A stretch of 6,519 nt of DNA from an uncultured Bacteroidales bacterium. Its GTDB lineage: Bacteria > Bacteroidota > Bacteroidia > Bacteroidales > UBA932. The DNA lies in assembly GCA_937906795.1 (NCBI GenBank), contig CALCUQ010000329.1:1-6519 (forward strand), given 5' to 3'. Positions 5,722 through 6,519 of this stretch are shown in pieces. Each line of letters starts with the position of its first letter. Position 1 is the first letter of the stretch. The translations under genes were made by a program, and so were the position numbers. The notes beneath the pieces were generated by a model. That model was not told where the DNA came from, made no database searches, and was given only the letters and a program-made list of their open reading frames with translations.

Positions 5722-6519
5722 TTAGTTGGCAAAAACAAGTTTACCATTTTCAACTCCAACACTTACTGTCTCATCTTTAACAATCTCTCCGCTAATTATT
5801 TTGGTTGCAAGTTCGTTTACAAGTTCTTTCTGCAACAATCTCTTGATTGGTCTTGCACCATAAGCAATATCATATCCCTTATTGGCAAGATAATCAACAG
5901 CCTCATTAGAGAATACAAGATTAACACCCTTTTCTTGCAACAGTTCAACAATCTGATTGATCTGAAGTTTTAATATACCTTTAACATCTTCCTTGCTTAA
6001 AGGTTCAAACATAATAACCTCATCAATCCTGTTAAGGAACTCCGGTCTCACACTGCGTTTAAGCAATTCCAGTACATTACTCTTGCATTGGTCAAGAATA
6101 TCATCCTTATTGGTATCATTCAATCTTTGCATAGCATCCTGAATAATATCACTACCCACATTGCTGGTCATTATAAGGATTGTATTCTTAAAGTTAACGG
6201 TACGTCCTTTACCATCTGTAAGGCGTCCATCGTCCAAAACCTGTAAAAGTACATTAAACACATCTGGATGAGCCTTTTCAATTTCATCAAATAAAACCAC
6301 CGAATAAGGATTACGGCGCCCCTTCTCACTGAGCTGACCGCCTTCATCAAACCCCACATACCCCGGTGGAGAACCTATCATCTTGGAAACGGAATGCCCC
6401 TCCATATACTCGGACATATCCACACGAATCATGGCATCCTCTGATCCAAACATTGCTTCTGCCAAAGCCTTGCTAAGTTCCGTTTTACCCACACCGGTAG
6501 GTCCCAAAAACAGGAAGGA
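5722..6519 (-). CDS. clpB: ATP-dependent disaggregase ClpB, C-terminal third (cut by right edge)
   Basis: The visible 265 residues are the second ATPase domain and C-terminal end of a Hsp100/Clp protein; roughly 600 N-terminal residues lie outside the window. ClpB, with DnaK, DnaJ and GrpE, threads aggregated proteins through a hexameric ring in the cytoplasm. Counting from the edge: Walker A GPTGVGKT at 6-13, pore loop GYVG at 53-56, Walker B VVLFDE at 74-79, sensor-1 N120 in TSNVGS, arginine finger R164 in FLNRIDE, and sensor-2 R223 in GARPIKR. All key residues are intact. ClpB is preferred over ClpC/ClpA because the segment after sensor 1 reads GSDIIQ and lacks the hydrophobic tripeptide loop used to dock ClpP, and because the C-terminus matches the ClpB pattern. 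A few positions (GQLSEKGRRNPY) look more ClpC-like, so the subfamily is less certain than the Clp assignment. The promoter lies outside the window. Confidence 0.85.
   Translation of the reverse strand, partial: SFLFLGPTGVGKTELSKALAEAMFGSEDAMIRVDMSEYMEGHSVSKMIGSPPGYVGFDEGGQLSEKGRRNPYSVVLFDEIEKAHPDVFNVLLQVLDDGRLTDGKGRTVNFKNTILIMTSNVGSDIIQDAMQRLNDTNKDDILDQCKSNVLELLKRSVRPEFLNRIDEVIMFEPLSKEDVKGILKLQINQIVELLQEKGVNLVFSNEAVDYLANKGYDIAYGARPIKRLLQKELVNELATKIISGEIVKDETVSVGVENGKLVFAN

Noticed and set aside
5698..5973. Plus-strand open frame of 91 codons
   Set aside because: It is the antisense of the clpB C-terminus, where the coding frame has clear catalytic motifs.

Overview
The window looks like a chromosomal segment from an AT-rich member of the Bacteroidetes, most likely Bacteroidales. 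Three things suggest this. Several intergenic regions carry the phylum's own promoter pattern (a -33 TTG and a -7 TAnnTTTG box). Start codons lack Shine-Dalgarno sequences. The gene families are typical of the group: a DUF6913-like protein, a Bacteroidetes-style acyl-CoA synthetase ending in KIKRYLYK, and a ClpB whose C-terminus resembles Bacteroidetes ClpB. No insertion sequence, phage gene, CRISPR array or other sign of recent transfer was seen.

Layout from left to right. Positions 1-56 (minus) may be the first 18 codons of a gene that leaves the window, with a good promoter at 134-164. Positions 245-272 form a perfect 12-bp hairpin, probably ending transcription of the next gene. At 296-1012 (minus) lies a cysteine-rich lipoprotein of the alpha/beta-hydrolase (esterase or COG4099-like) type. 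At 1065-1096 is a rho-independent terminator for tRNA-Lys(CUU) at 1103-1175 (minus), which has its own promoter containing a 19-bp palindrome. From 3732 down to 1226 (minus) runs a tight three-gene operon: DUF6913-like protein, TPR-repeat protein and DUF368 (PopT-type) membrane protein. A short divergent promoter region (3733-3818) carries a palindrome whose two arms supply the -33 elements of both promoters. At 3819-5627 (plus) is a long-chain fatty-acid-CoA ligase-like enzyme. A hairpin at 5633-5680 serves two convergent genes. At 5722-6519 (minus) is the C-terminal third of ClpB, cut by the right edge.

How the genes may work together. DUF368 proteins have been reported as polyprenyl-phosphate (undecaprenyl-phosphate carrier) transporters, so the three-gene operon may serve recycling of the envelope lipid carrier, with the TPR and DUF6913 proteins as accessory factors; that link is inference. 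The operon shows no terminator before the tRNA, so its transcript probably runs into tRNA-Lys and ends at the shared terminator. The divergent acyl-CoA ligase activates fatty acids for phospholipid synthesis or degradation. ClpB is the general protein disaggregase and appears unrelated to its neighbours.

No obviously new multi-gene system was found. The most interesting points are the palindromes inside the promoters, the uncharacterised partners of the DUF368 transporter, and the lipoprotein's unusual number of cysteines.
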